Shown in pieces: positions 16,686-26,237 of a stretch of DNA of 64,000 bases (positions within the stretch are counted from its first letter, which is position 1; the number at the start of each line of letters is the position of its first letter). The stretch is from Microvirga sp. VF16. Its GTDB lineage: Bacteria > Pseudomonadota > Alphaproteobacteria > Rhizobiales > Beijerinckiaceae. The DNA lies in the NCBI RefSeq assembly GCF_016864375.1, contig NZ_CP069354.1:1736001-1800000 (forward strand), given 5' to 3'. The notes under the pieces are model-generated. The model ran no database searches and was not told the origin of the DNA. It worked only from the letters and a program-made list of their open reading frames with translations. A program made the position numbers and the translations under genes.

Positions 16686-18896
16686 TCAAGAGCCTTTCCT
16701 TTTCCTCTCCGGCTTGCGTTGCTTCTCCGGCTTGAGCTGGAAGAGAAGCAGGGAATGGGCGGTCACGGTATATTCCTTGCGGAACTTGAATTCAGTGGGT
16801 GCGTCCAGATCGGGTTGATTGGTATCGATGTGGCACATCCAGGCCTCTCCGCCTATCACCTCCGGTAATATGCACTTCACCACATCATGATGCGCATTCA
16901 GAATCAGCAGCAGGGTCACGTCCGTGCCTCGCCGGCGGATGCCTGTCGGCTGGGCGCGACCATCGAGCAGGATGCTGATGCAGCGGGCATTCGGATCTTG
17001 CCAGTGCTCTGGCGTCATCTCATCTCCGGCGGGTGTGAGCCACGTCACATCCTTGACGTCGAGTTCCTCGTTGTAGACGCCGGACAGGAACCGTCCTCTT
17101 CGGAGGATAGGGAGGTCCTGGCGCAACCGGATGAGCTTGCGGGTGAATTCGAGAAGCTCGATGCCATCCTCATCGATCCCCTCCCAGTCGATCCAGGAAA
17201 TCTCGTTATCCTGGCAATAGGCATTATTGTTCCCCTGTTGAGTTCGCTTAAATTCGTCGCCCGCAAGCAGCATGGGTGTTCCCTGCGAGAAGAGCAGGGT
17301 GGCGAGCATGTTGCGCATCTGACGCAGGCGCAGTGTATGGATCTTCGGATCGTCCGTTGGTCCTTCTACACCATTGTTGAAGGACAAGTTGTGATCGTGC
17401 CCGTCCTTGTTGTCTTCGCCGTTCGCCTCGTTGTGCTTCTCATTGTAGGACACGAGATCGTTCAGCGTGAAGCCGTCATGGGCGGTGATGAAGTTGACGG
17501 AAGCCCAGGGTCTGCGTCCACGCTTGCTGAAAATGTCCGCCGACGCAGTGAGACGCGAGGCGAGTTCCGGAAGCTTCCCTTCATCGCCTTTCCAATAGGC
17601 TCGTACCGTGTCGCGGTAACGGTCGTTCCATTCCGCCCATCCGGGTGAGAAACGGCCGACCTGGTAGCCACCAGGGCCGCAATCCCATGGCTCGGCAATG
17701 AGCTTGACCTGGCTGAGCGCGGGATCCTGACGGCAGGTATCGAGGAAACGTCCGTCCTCATCGAAGCCATGCGGCTCGCGGCCGAGAATGGTCGCGAGAT
17801 CGAATCGAAAGCCGTCGATCTGCACCTCCTGCGCCCAGTAGCGTAAAGAGTCCGTGACCATCTGCAGGACGCGGGAATGGCTGAGATTGACCGTGTTCCC
17901 GGTACCGGTGTCGTTAATGTAGTAGCGCTTGTCGGGAGCAAGCCTGTAATAGGATGCGTTGTCGATCCCTTTGAAGGACAGGGTCGGTCCAAGCTCGTTA
18001 CCTTCGGCCGTGTGATTGTAGACCACATCCAGAATGACCTCGATCCCGGCATCGTGAAGATGGCTCACCATCTCCTTCACTTCGTTCACGAAGGGCGTTG
18101 CAAGATAGCGCGGCTGCGGCGCGAAGTATCCGATGGTGTTGTAGCCCCAGTAGTTCCGCAAACCCTTCTCAATGAGATAACTGTCATCCACGAAGGCGTG
18201 GATGGGAAGCAACTCGACGGCGGTGACGCCGAGGTTCTTGATATACTCGATCACTTCATGCTGCATCAGGCCGGAGAAGGTGCCGCGCAGCTCCCTGGGG
18301 ACGGCCGGGTGCTGCATGGTGAAGCCGCGCAGATGCGTTTCATAAACGATCGTGCGCTCCCACGGAATTTGCGGCCGGCGCACACGTCCCCAGGTGAAGG
18401 CCGATTCAACGACGCGGCATTTGGGCATGAAGCGCGCGCTGTCGCGCTTGTCGAAGGACAGATCGGCATCCGGTGATCCGATGATGTAGCCGAACAGCGC
18501 AGGATTCCAGATAAGGTCGCCCACAAGCTGCCGTGCATAGGGATCGAGAAGGAGTTTGTTCGGGTTGAAGCGGTGACCCTCCTTAGGCTCATAGGGGCCG
18601 TAAACACGGTAGCCATATGTCGTCCCCGGACGCGCATCCGGCAGGTAGCCGTGCCAGACCTCATCCGTGTATTCCGGCAGCTCGACCCGCTCCAGCTCGT
18701 TGAGGCCTTCCAGATCGAACAGGCAGAGCTCGACCTTGGTGGCATTGGCAGAAAAGATCGCGAAGTTGACACCCAGTCCATCCCAGGTCGCTCCAAGCGG
18801 GTAGGGTAAACCTTCGCGCACGCGCGATGTGCGCCTCATGTTCGGAGCAACGATCTGAGCTGCCGAGAGCTCACTGGTATCGACCTTGTCATTCAT
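16686..18896 (-). CDS. glgX: Glycogen debranching enzyme (isoamylase type)
   Basis: A 736-residue GH13 isoamylase-type debranching enzyme that cleaves alpha-1,6 branches of glycogen or limit dextrin. The N-terminal CBM48-like domain (GLPYPLGATWDGLGVNFAIF) precedes the catalytic barrel. Catalytic Asp lies in DGFRFDLA, Glu in LIAEPWD and the transition-state Asp in TAHDGFTLNDLVSYN. In clusters with treY and treZ this enzyme (TreX role) supplies linear maltodextrins for trehalose formation. It follows glgB by 83 nt on the same strand. ATG 18896 gives the full conserved N-terminus; the ribosome site is weak. Confidence 0.94.
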   Translation of the reverse strand: MNDKVDTSELSAAQIVAPNMRRTSRVREGLPYPLGATWDGLGVNFAIFSANATKVELCLFDLEGLNELERVELPEYTDEVWHGYLPDARPGTTYGYRVYGPYEPKEGHRFNPNKLLLDPYARQLVGDLIWNPALFGYIIGSPDADLSFDKRDSARFMPKCRVVESAFTWGRVRRPQIPWERTIVYETHLRGFTMQHPAVPRELRGTFSGLMQHEVIEYIKNLGVTAVELLPIHAFVDDSYLIEKGLRNYWGYNTIGYFAPQPRYLATPFVNEVKEMVSHLHDAGIEVILDVVYNHTAEGNELGPTLSFKGIDNASYYRLAPDKRYYINDTGTGNTVNLSHSRVLQMVTDSLRYWAQEVQIDGFRFDLATILGREPHGFDEDGRFLDTCRQDPALSQVKLIAEPWDCGPGGYQVGRFSPGWAEWNDRYRDTVRAYWKGDEGKLPELASRLTASADIFSKRGRRPWASVNFITAHDGFTLNDLVSYNEKHNEANGEDNKDGHDHNLSFNNGVEGPTDDPKIHTLRLRQMRNMLATLLFSQGTPMLLAGDEFKRTQQGNNNAYCQDNEISWIDWEGIDEDGIELLEFTRKLIRLRQDLPILRRGRFLSGVYNEELDVKDVTWLTPAGDEMTPEHWQDPNARCISILLDGRAQPTGIRRRGTDVTLLLILNAHHDVVKCILPEVIGGEAWMCHIDTNQPDLDAPTEFKFRKEYTVTAHSLLLFQLKPEKQRKPERKRKGS

Positions 18897-18979
18897 TCGG
18901 GAATCTCAAAAAGCCAAACGGAGAAAAACCTTCATGTCATCAACGCGCGAGCCTCGGGTTAAGTCCCGTGCAAGCGGAA

Positions 18980-21226
18980 CTATATGTTCACTCTGGAGCT
19001 CTCATCGTCCAGTACGAGGATGAGCGTCGCCAGAGGCGGGATTGTCAGGGTAAGCGAGCATGGCTGGCCGTGGCTTGGAGTAGTCTCGGCCAGGACCCCG
19101 CCGAGATTGCCCATGTTGCTGCCGCCATAGAGGCCGGCATCCGTGTTGACTGCCTCGCGATAGAAGCCCGGCAGCGGGACGCCGATGCGATATGCCTCAC
19201 GCGGAACGGGCGTGAAGTTCGACACGATGATGGCAAGGGATTTATCGCGATCGCCACGCCGCGCCCAAGCGATGACGCTGTTGTCGCGGTCATCGGCCAC
19301 AAGCCACTCGAATCCCTTCGCCTCGCAGTCGCGCTCATGCAGGGCAGGAATGGAGCGGTAGGCGCGGTTCAGATCTCCGATGAGAGTCTGCACACCCTTG
19401 TGGTAAGAGTTGTCAAGGAGATGCCAATCGAGGCTCTCGTCGTGGTTCCATTCCCGCTCCTGCGCGAATTCTCCGCCCATGAACAGAAGCTTCTTGCCGG
19501 GATGCCCCCACATGAAGCCGAAATAGGCGCGCAAATTGGCAAAACGCTGCCATTGATCGCCCGGCATCTTGCCAAGGAGAGATCCCTTGCCGTGCACGAC
19601 CTCATCATGGCTCAAGGGCAGGATGAAGTTTTCGGAGAAGGCGTAGAGCAGGCCAAAGGTCAGATCGTGATGATGATACTGGCGGAATACGGGATCCTTG
19701 CTGATGTAACGCAAGGTATCGTGCATCCAGCCCATGTTCCATTTGAACCCGAAGCCGAGACCCCCCGTGTAGGTTGGCTGCGAAACGCCCGGCCAAGCAG
19801 TGGATTCTTCTGCAATGGTGACGGCACCCGGCGAGGTGGCATAGGCGACCTCGTTCATCTTACGGATGAAGTCGATGGCGCCGAGATTCTCGTTGCCCCC
19901 GTAGCGATTGGGAATCCACTCTCCTGGCTTGCGCGAGTAATCGAGGTAGAGCATGGAGGCGACAGCATCGACCCGCAATCCGTCGAGGTGATAGCGCTCA
20001 AGCCAGAAACGGGCATTCGCTATGAGGAAGCTCATCACCTCCTGGCGTTCGAAATTGTAGATGTAGGTGCCCCAATCCTGGTGGAAGCCCAAGCGCGGAT
20101 CGGCATGCTCATAAAGATGCGTGCCGTCGAAATAGGACAATCCGTGCGGGTCGTTCGGGAAGTGCGCCGGCACCCAATCGAGGATCACACCGATCCCGGC
20201 GGCATGCGCTGCCTCCACGAATGCCGCGAAATCCTCTGGGGTGCCGAAGCGGCTCGTCGGCGCATAAAGCGAGATCGGCTGATAACCCCATGAGCCATCG
20301 AAGGGATATTCGGTGATCGGCAGAAGCTCGATATGCGTGAAGCCGAGATTTTTCACGTAGGGAATCAGGCGCACGGCCAATTCGCGATAGGTCAGATAGC
20401 GATTGCCTTCCTCGGGAGCGCGGGCCCACGAGCCGAGGTGACACTCATAGATCGACATCGGCGCCTTGCGGTGGTTCTGCGCCGACCGCGATGTCATCCA
20501 ATCCGTATCCTGCCAGTCGAATGTAGGTGCCCCTTTGAGAACGGAAGCGGTTGCGGGCGGGTGCTCCGCGGCAAAGGCGATGGGATCCGCCTTGAGAGCG
20601 AGAAGATTTCCGTGAAGGCCAATGATCTCGAACTTGTAGCGCTGATCCGGCGTGACATCCGGGATGAACAGCTCCCAGACCCCATGTTCATGGCGACGGC
20701 GCATGGGATGGCAGCGCCCGTCCCAGGAATTGAAGTCGCCTACAACGCTCACCCGGCGGGCATTTGGCGCCCAGACCGTGAAGAGAAAGCCCTGGATTCC
20801 TCCGAGATCGAGAAAATGTGCGCCGAGCTTTGTGTAGACCGCATCGCTTGTAGGATCGCTGATCCGCATGAGGTCGTCATGGGAAAGAAATGCGCCGAAG
20901 CTGTAGGCATCATGCCGGATTTCGGGATAACCCTGCCGCTCGATCCGCAGCCTGTAGTCGGGTCGGCCGGAGGCGCGGAGCGAAGCGACGAGCAGGCCAT
21001 CCGGAGGCATCCGCTCCATTGTGCTGAGAACGGTCTGTCCATCCCTATCCAGCACCGTTACGGCATCGGCATCCGGCAGGATGGCACGGATTTCCCATTG
21101 GCCGGGTGAAATCTCATGAGGACCGAGGACGGAGAAGGGGTCGCCCGAATTGATGATCTCGGCAACTGATGGCGGTTCGGCCCGGCGCTTTGGTGCGCTC
21201 TGGGATCCTCCACGATGCTGATCCAT
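18980..21226 (-). CDS. glgB: 1,4-alpha-glucan branching enzyme
   Basis: GH13 branching enzyme that introduces alpha-1,6 branches into glycogen. From ATG 21226 it has 748 residues: an N-terminal module (DPFSVLGPHE), the CBM48 domain (TVWAPNARRVSVVGDFNSWD), and a catalytic barrel with Asp in DGLRVDAVASMLYLDY, Glu in IAEESTAWP and Asp in SHDEVVHGKGSL. ATG 21226 is preferred because AAGGGG lies about 9 nt upstream and the length matches family members; in-frame starts at 21244, 21256 and 21304 are possible. The frame overlaps the malQ-treY stop only if the least likely start (21415) is used. Confidence 0.93.
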   Translation of the reverse strand: MDQHRGGSQSAPKRRAEPPSVAEIINSGDPFSVLGPHEISPGQWEIRAILPDADAVTVLDRDGQTVLSTMERMPPDGLLVASLRASGRPDYRLRIERQGYPEIRHDAYSFGAFLSHDDLMRISDPTSDAVYTKLGAHFLDLGGIQGFLFTVWAPNARRVSVVGDFNSWDGRCHPMRRRHEHGVWELFIPDVTPDQRYKFEIIGLHGNLLALKADPIAFAAEHPPATASVLKGAPTFDWQDTDWMTSRSAQNHRKAPMSIYECHLGSWARAPEEGNRYLTYRELAVRLIPYVKNLGFTHIELLPITEYPFDGSWGYQPISLYAPTSRFGTPEDFAAFVEAAHAAGIGVILDWVPAHFPNDPHGLSYFDGTHLYEHADPRLGFHQDWGTYIYNFERQEVMSFLIANARFWLERYHLDGLRVDAVASMLYLDYSRKPGEWIPNRYGGNENLGAIDFIRKMNEVAYATSPGAVTIAEESTAWPGVSQPTYTGGLGFGFKWNMGWMHDTLRYISKDPVFRQYHHHDLTFGLLYAFSENFILPLSHDEVVHGKGSLLGKMPGDQWQRFANLRAYFGFMWGHPGKKLLFMGGEFAQEREWNHDESLDWHLLDNSYHKGVQTLIGDLNRAYRSIPALHERDCEAKGFEWLVADDRDNSVIAWARRGDRDKSLAIIVSNFTPVPREAYRIGVPLPGFYREAVNTDAGLYGGSNMGNLGGVLAETTPSHGQPCSLTLTIPPLATLILVLDDESSRVNI

Positions 21227-21371
21227 CCGGATATTCCCCTTCATATGCTGTTCCATAGACACCACCGAAGCGGCTTGTTCCTTCGCTGCCTTTGAAGATT
21301 TCATTATGGAGCAGGTCCCGCTTCGGACCAGAAGCAGTGAGGCCAAGTGGCGGACATGCCGATGCTCTTTG

Positions 21372-24300
21372 TTAATGCGGATCGTTCTTATCGTCCTCGC
21401 GCTTGAGGACGGCAAAGGGGAGAGAACCCATGAGTGACGAAACCTCGTGTTGATCCGTGTCGATGAGAATATCGTCTCCTGTCAGCACGTTTCGCCAGCG
21501 CCCGTGGGACAGAGTAATTGTCGTACCTCTCCAGATGGCCGGATCGGGGAAGAGGTCTTCCTTGCTCATTAGTGCGCTCCCGAGGCGAGGCGCGATCACG
21601 GCGAGTGCCGTCTCGCCGTGCCGCCTGATATAGGCAAGCAGGTGAGACGCCCGTTCACCATTGGTCGTCAAAGGCCTGTAGTTACCCTCGGCATACAGGT
21701 CCGGAGAGGCCGCACGATCATGAAGCAGCCGGGCGAGGATGCGCTGCTTAATTCGTCCGTCGGACCAGTTTTTCATCAGAGCCGTGAATGGTTCGTTCTC
21801 ATCTAGAGCTTGAATGCGGGTTTTGTAATTCACAGGCCGCCGGTTATCCGGGTCGACGAGGGAAAAGTCCCAGAACTCGGTACCCTGATAGATGTCGGGC
21901 ACGCCCGGCAACGTCATTTTCAGGACGGTTCGTGAGAGACCGTTCAGCATACCAAGAAGAGAGAGACGCCGGGCAAGAGGCTTAAAACGCTCGATGAAGG
22001 AATTACGAGGGTCGAGCAGAGCCCGCAGAAGCTTGAGGGCTGCCCCCTCATAAGCTTCGTTCGGCGCGACCCAGCTCGTGTGCCGCTTGGCTTCCCGAAG
22101 ACCCTTGATGAGATATCCCTCCATGCGCTCCTGGAACGTAGCTAGCTGCTTGCTGTCGGTTCCTTCTATAAGCTCCAGGGGCCAGGCACCGAGGAGAACT
22201 TGAAGCAGGATCACCTGATCGTTGGCGTCCGGTGCTGGTGCACCATTCACCTCAGACAGCTTAGGAGTTGCAATTTCTCGCCAGAGATCGAGAGCCTGCG
22301 CCCATTCGTCCGGCATCTCCGAGAGAGCGAGCAGGCGTGCCCGCGCGTCCTCGCCGCGTTTGGTGTCATGCGTCGCGGTAGCGATCATCGCATGTGGCCA
22401 ATTGCGGACGCGGTCTGCATTGGCTTGGTGAAAGGCTTCCGGAGAGAGGCCGAAATGACCCGGATCGCCGCCGACTTCATTGAGCGCGATCAGGCGGCCG
22501 TAGCGATAGAACAGGGTGTCCTCCAGGCTCTTCGCCATGACGGGGCCTGTCAGCTGCTGGAACCGTCGCCGGAAGCGGCGGATATCGGCCGGATCTGCGA
22601 CTGCTTTGCCTAGAAGGGCAGTGGCGATGAAATCGTGCACACTGCGATCCGCCAGGGTGCTGGATTGTTGCGCCGTCCGGATCGTCGCCTCGATCAGCCG
22701 CGCATCTCCAGCCGATGGATCTGCATCGCGGAGATAGCTGCGATAAATCGGAAAGGCCGCGATGATCTCGACAAGGGCTTGGCGCAGGGTAAATGCCGTG
22801 TAGTCGCGGGTACGGCGGCTGGCATCAGCGATTGTCTTGATGTCCGAGACCAGAACCTCCAGCTCGCTGGCGAAGTTCTTCTCGGTGATCTCGGTCTTGG
22901 CCTGTCTCAGCAGTTCGTCATAGGAGCCTTGAAGGTCCGAGGCTTTTCGATAGATGCGCTCGAACGTGGCGCCTGCCTCAGCATTCACCAGCACGCCATC
23001 GATGAGGTTGAGCACCTCGTAGCCCGATGTTCCGGCGACGGGCCAGGGACGCAGCTCCTCGCTCGGCTCCAGAATCTTCTCGACCGCTACATAGAAGCCC
23101 GGCCCCACCTTCCGCTGAAGAGTGCGGCAATAGCCCTCAGGATCAGCGAGACCGTCGATATGGTCGATCCGCAGACCGTGGACGAGGCCCTCATTCACAA
23201 GACGGAATATGAGCTCGTGCGTCTTGTCGAAAATCTCCGGGATCTCGATCCGGATGCCTGCCAGTGTGTTGATGTCGAAGAAGCGGCGATAGTTGATGTC
23301 GCTCGATGCCACACGCCAGTAAGACAGGCGGTAGATCTGTGCCTCCAGGAGGCGATGCAGGGGATTGAAGCTTTCGGGATGGCCAGAGACGCCATTGATG
23401 GCCGCAATGGCGCCGTCGATAGCCTTTCTGATCGCTGGCGAGGCTGCGACGGTCTGAGCGAGTGCGCGCTTTGCTGTTTCAGCTACTTCCGGCAGGGAGG
23501 CACAATCTTTCTGCGAGGTTCGACCTTTCAACACCCGCAAGCGCTCGGTGAGGATGCGCAATTCACCAGCCTTCGCCTGATCGTTGAGAGCGACCAGCGC
23601 TTGGTCGAGCACGACCGGATAGGTCGTCGGGCAGATCGGAAAGCGGTGCTCCCAGTGCCAGACGCTGAACGAGCCTTCAACTGGGTCGAATTTCAGCTGG
23701 AGTTCGCCTTTCTCCAAGACGTCCCCATAGAGCCCACTCAGGGATGGGACGATCAGTTTGCCGTCGGCACCGGGTCGCTCCCAATCGATGTCGAAGGCAT
23801 GGGCTACCGGTGAGAACTGGCCCCATTCCAGCACCGATAGCCACCAGCCGTTATCCTTCCCGCCCACACCCATATGGTTCGGCACGATGTCGAGCAGGAG
23901 CTTGAGGCCGTGCTCCTTCAACGCTTCCGAGAGGCGGCGGAAGCCGTCCTCTCCGCCGAGTTCCGGATTGATGGTCGAGTGGTCGACGATGTCATAGCCA
24001 TGTGTAGATCCGGGTGCGGCCGTCTGAATCGGCGAGGAATAGACGTGACTGATGCCGAGCTTCGCCAGATACGGCACGATCGTCACCGCATCGTCGAAGG
24101 TGAAGCCCTTGTGAAACTGCAGGCGATAGGTAGCCCGCGGCGGAGGCGAAGCGATGATGTTTCGACGGGAGCGGACGTCTCGGCCTTCCTCCGCCAGAGC
24201 GACCGCGAGCTTAGGCATCAGGCTTCCGGGCGAGGTGATGGTTTCGATCGTATTCGACAGGCGCCGGCGCCAATTGGGGTGTCCCACATCCATGCCCGGC

Positions 24301-26237
24301 AGGTTGGGCTGGTTCAGCTCGCCCGAGCCGTCCTCGATCTGCAGAGCCATGAGAACTGAGGACGTGCGGGCGAGATAACGGACCGTTTCTTCAAGCGGGG
24401 GCATCTCCGGAATCTGAAACGAGGGGAGGAGACCTTCCTCTGCAAGGGCTCTTGTCAGGTGCTGTTTGTCGGCAGCCCTCGCGATGCGCTCACTGGCAGC
24501 CTGTGTCGGCTCGAAGATGCCAAATGTCTGGCGTAGGTCAATGTCGAGGCCGCGCCACCAGCCGGTGAAGGTCGGCAAATCATGCGTGGAGATGACGGCC
24601 AGAGCAGAGCGGGGATATTGCTGCGGCCTCTTGAAGGCCGATCCCTCCCTCTCGAAAGGCAGCACCCGGTAGCTGAGGATGGCGGATTCCATGATGGCAT
24701 CGGAGAAACCCTTCGGCGCCGTGCCGAGATCCTCTGCAATCACGAGGCAGCAAGCGCGGTGGCTCTCGACGCGTAGCACCGCCAGCATGGCCTCGAACGG
24801 ATAATCCACATATGCGCCCTGAGAGGCCGGAGCACCGGCAGGGATCAGGAATAGGCGCTGGAGCTGGAAGGCGTGGTCGATGCGAATGGCGCCGGCATGG
24901 CGCATATTGGCCGAGACGAGCTCGCGGAAAGCTGCGAGGCCCTGCTCCTCCAGGATGAGCGGATTGAAGGGCGGCAACCCCCAATCCTGGCCCTGCGGAC
25001 CAAGCGGATCCGGGGGCGCGCCGATGGACAGCTTTGGAGCGTAGCGCTCCGGTGTCGCCCAGATCTCGGACCCGCCGCCATCCGCGCCCACGGCGAGATC
25101 GCGGTAAAGGCCTATCGGCAGCCCTGCGGCACGGGCCCGTTCCGCCGCCTGGTGAAGCTGAGTGTCCGCCAGCCATTGCAGCCACGCATGGAAGGCCACA
25201 CGCTCCGTGTGATGCAAGCGAAAGCGCCTCACGGCCACGGAATGGACCGAACGATACTCCTCAGGCCACTCGCCAACCCAGAACTGGTCCTGTTCCTTAA
25301 GATGCTCGGAGAGCGCCTCGAAAGTCGCGTGCGCTTCCAATGCTTCACCGCCTGTGCGCCGGAACGCGTCGAAGGCAGGGGAAGTGCCGGACTTCTGAAA
25401 ATATCTCCAGAGGGCTTCGAGAAGCGGGCGCTTAATGGACCAGACCTCGGCATAATCGATGAGGTGAGCGCTTCGCAGCCGCGCTAGTCGCTTCTGCATT
25501 TTCGGATCTTCGAGAAGCGCTTGAGCGCCGCTCTCGACGAAGCCTTCGACTGCGGTTGGGTCGATATAGATGGGCTCAATGAAGAGGCGCGAGGATGGAG
25601 AGTAAGGCGATATCTTGGAGCGATCCGATGCGAAGAGCGCATGAACGGGACTGAGTCCGAGGAACGCGCCGCCGAGGTGACTGACGTTCTCGGCGAGGAG
25701 CGCCACATCGGAATAGGTCCCGATGCCGAAATGGCGTTCCGAGCGTAGCGAGTAGATCTGAGCCGTCGCGCCCCACAGTTTTGCCTCGCCTTGGAAGGCC
25801 TCGGGTTCCCAGCATCGGGGTGGTGCGGCGATGACGGTCGTCTCCCTGTCGCCCAACCGAAGGCGGTGATAGCCCATCGGCAGGGCAGGAAGGTCCAAGG
25901 CGTCGCTATCCTTGGCGAGCCATCCTTCATGAACCGCGCCATTCTCTTCGATCAGGATCCATGCCTGCTGTCCGGGCAAAATATGAAATTCGATTGTCGA
26001 GGGATTTTCCGCATCGATCGTGACGACCGCTGGAAGCAGACCATTCTTCAAGCGTTCCAGCCGGGCGAGGCTCTCCTGTGCGCCAGACTCAGATGTGACG
26101 TCGAGCCCGAGGGCGGCTAGCAACGCTTGCCGCGTTGCCGAACCGGTCTGGACGCTTTTGCCGAAGGCATCGGTGTAATCAGGGGCGATACCGACAAGGG
26201 CGGCCATGCGCTCCAAGAGAGCGTCCAGCTTGCTCAT
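21372..26237 (-). CDS. Fused 4-alpha-glucanotransferase / malto-oligosyltrehalose synthase
   Basis: A single 1621-residue frame joins two enzymes. Residues 1 to about 690 are a GH77 amylomaltase (MalQ), with catalytic Asp in IRIDHAFQLQR, Glu in VIAEDLGT and Asp in STHDLPTFTGWW. After a short linker (RSRRNIIASPPP), residues from about 695 to the end are a GH13 TreY, with Asp in GLRIDHIDGLADP, Glu in VAVEKILEP and Asp in ATHDTKRGED. MalQ lengthens and redistributes maltodextrins; TreY turns the reducing end into a trehalosyl group. All catalytic residues are present in both halves. ATG 26237 overlaps the treZ stop by 4 nt (ATGA), which fixes the start. Confidence 0.92.
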   Translation of the reverse strand: MSKLDALLERMAALVGIAPDYTDAFGKSVQTGSATRQALLAALGLDVTSESGAQESLARLERLKNGLLPAVVTIDAENPSTIEFHILPGQQAWILIEENGAVHEGWLAKDSDALDLPALPMGYHRLRLGDRETTVIAAPPRCWEPEAFQGEAKLWGATAQIYSLRSERHFGIGTYSDVALLAENVSHLGGAFLGLSPVHALFASDRSKISPYSPSSRLFIEPIYIDPTAVEGFVESGAQALLEDPKMQKRLARLRSAHLIDYAEVWSIKRPLLEALWRYFQKSGTSPAFDAFRRTGGEALEAHATFEALSEHLKEQDQFWVGEWPEEYRSVHSVAVRRFRLHHTERVAFHAWLQWLADTQLHQAAERARAAGLPIGLYRDLAVGADGGGSEIWATPERYAPKLSIGAPPDPLGPQGQDWGLPPFNPLILEEQGLAAFRELVSANMRHAGAIRIDHAFQLQRLFLIPAGAPASQGAYVDYPFEAMLAVLRVESHRACCLVIAEDLGTAPKGFSDAIMESAILSYRVLPFEREGSAFKRPQQYPRSALAVISTHDLPTFTGWWRGLDIDLRQTFGIFEPTQAASERIARAADKQHLTRALAEEGLLPSFQIPEMPPLEETVRYLARTSSVLMALQIEDGSGELNQPNLPGMDVGHPNWRRRLSNTIETITSPGSLMPKLAVALAEEGRDVRSRRNIIASPPPRATYRLQFHKGFTFDDAVTIVPYLAKLGISHVYSSPIQTAAPGSTHGYDIVDHSTINPELGGEDGFRRLSEALKEHGLKLLLDIVPNHMGVGGKDNGWWLSVLEWGQFSPVAHAFDIDWERPGADGKLIVPSLSGLYGDVLEKGELQLKFDPVEGSFSVWHWEHRFPICPTTYPVVLDQALVALNDQAKAGELRILTERLRVLKGRTSQKDCASLPEVAETAKRALAQTVAASPAIRKAIDGAIAAINGVSGHPESFNPLHRLLEAQIYRLSYWRVASSDINYRRFFDINTLAGIRIEIPEIFDKTHELIFRLVNEGLVHGLRIDHIDGLADPEGYCRTLQRKVGPGFYVAVEKILEPSEELRPWPVAGTSGYEVLNLIDGVLVNAEAGATFERIYRKASDLQGSYDELLRQAKTEITEKNFASELEVLVSDIKTIADASRRTRDYTAFTLRQALVEIIAAFPIYRSYLRDADPSAGDARLIEATIRTAQQSSTLADRSVHDFIATALLGKAVADPADIRRFRRRFQQLTGPVMAKSLEDTLFYRYGRLIALNEVGGDPGHFGLSPEAFHQANADRVRNWPHAMIATATHDTKRGEDARARLLALSEMPDEWAQALDLWREIATPKLSEVNGAPAPDANDQVILLQVLLGAWPLELIEGTDSKQLATFQERMEGYLIKGLREAKRHTSWVAPNEAYEGAALKLLRALLDPRNSFIERFKPLARRLSLLGMLNGLSRTVLKMTLPGVPDIYQGTEFWDFSLVDPDNRRPVNYKTRIQALDENEPFTALMKNWSDGRIKQRILARLLHDRAASPDLYAEGNYRPLTTNGERASHLLAYIRRHGETALAVIAPRLGSALMSKEDLFPDPAIWRGTTITLSHGRWRNVLTGDDILIDTDQHEVSSLMGSLPFAVLKREDDKNDPH

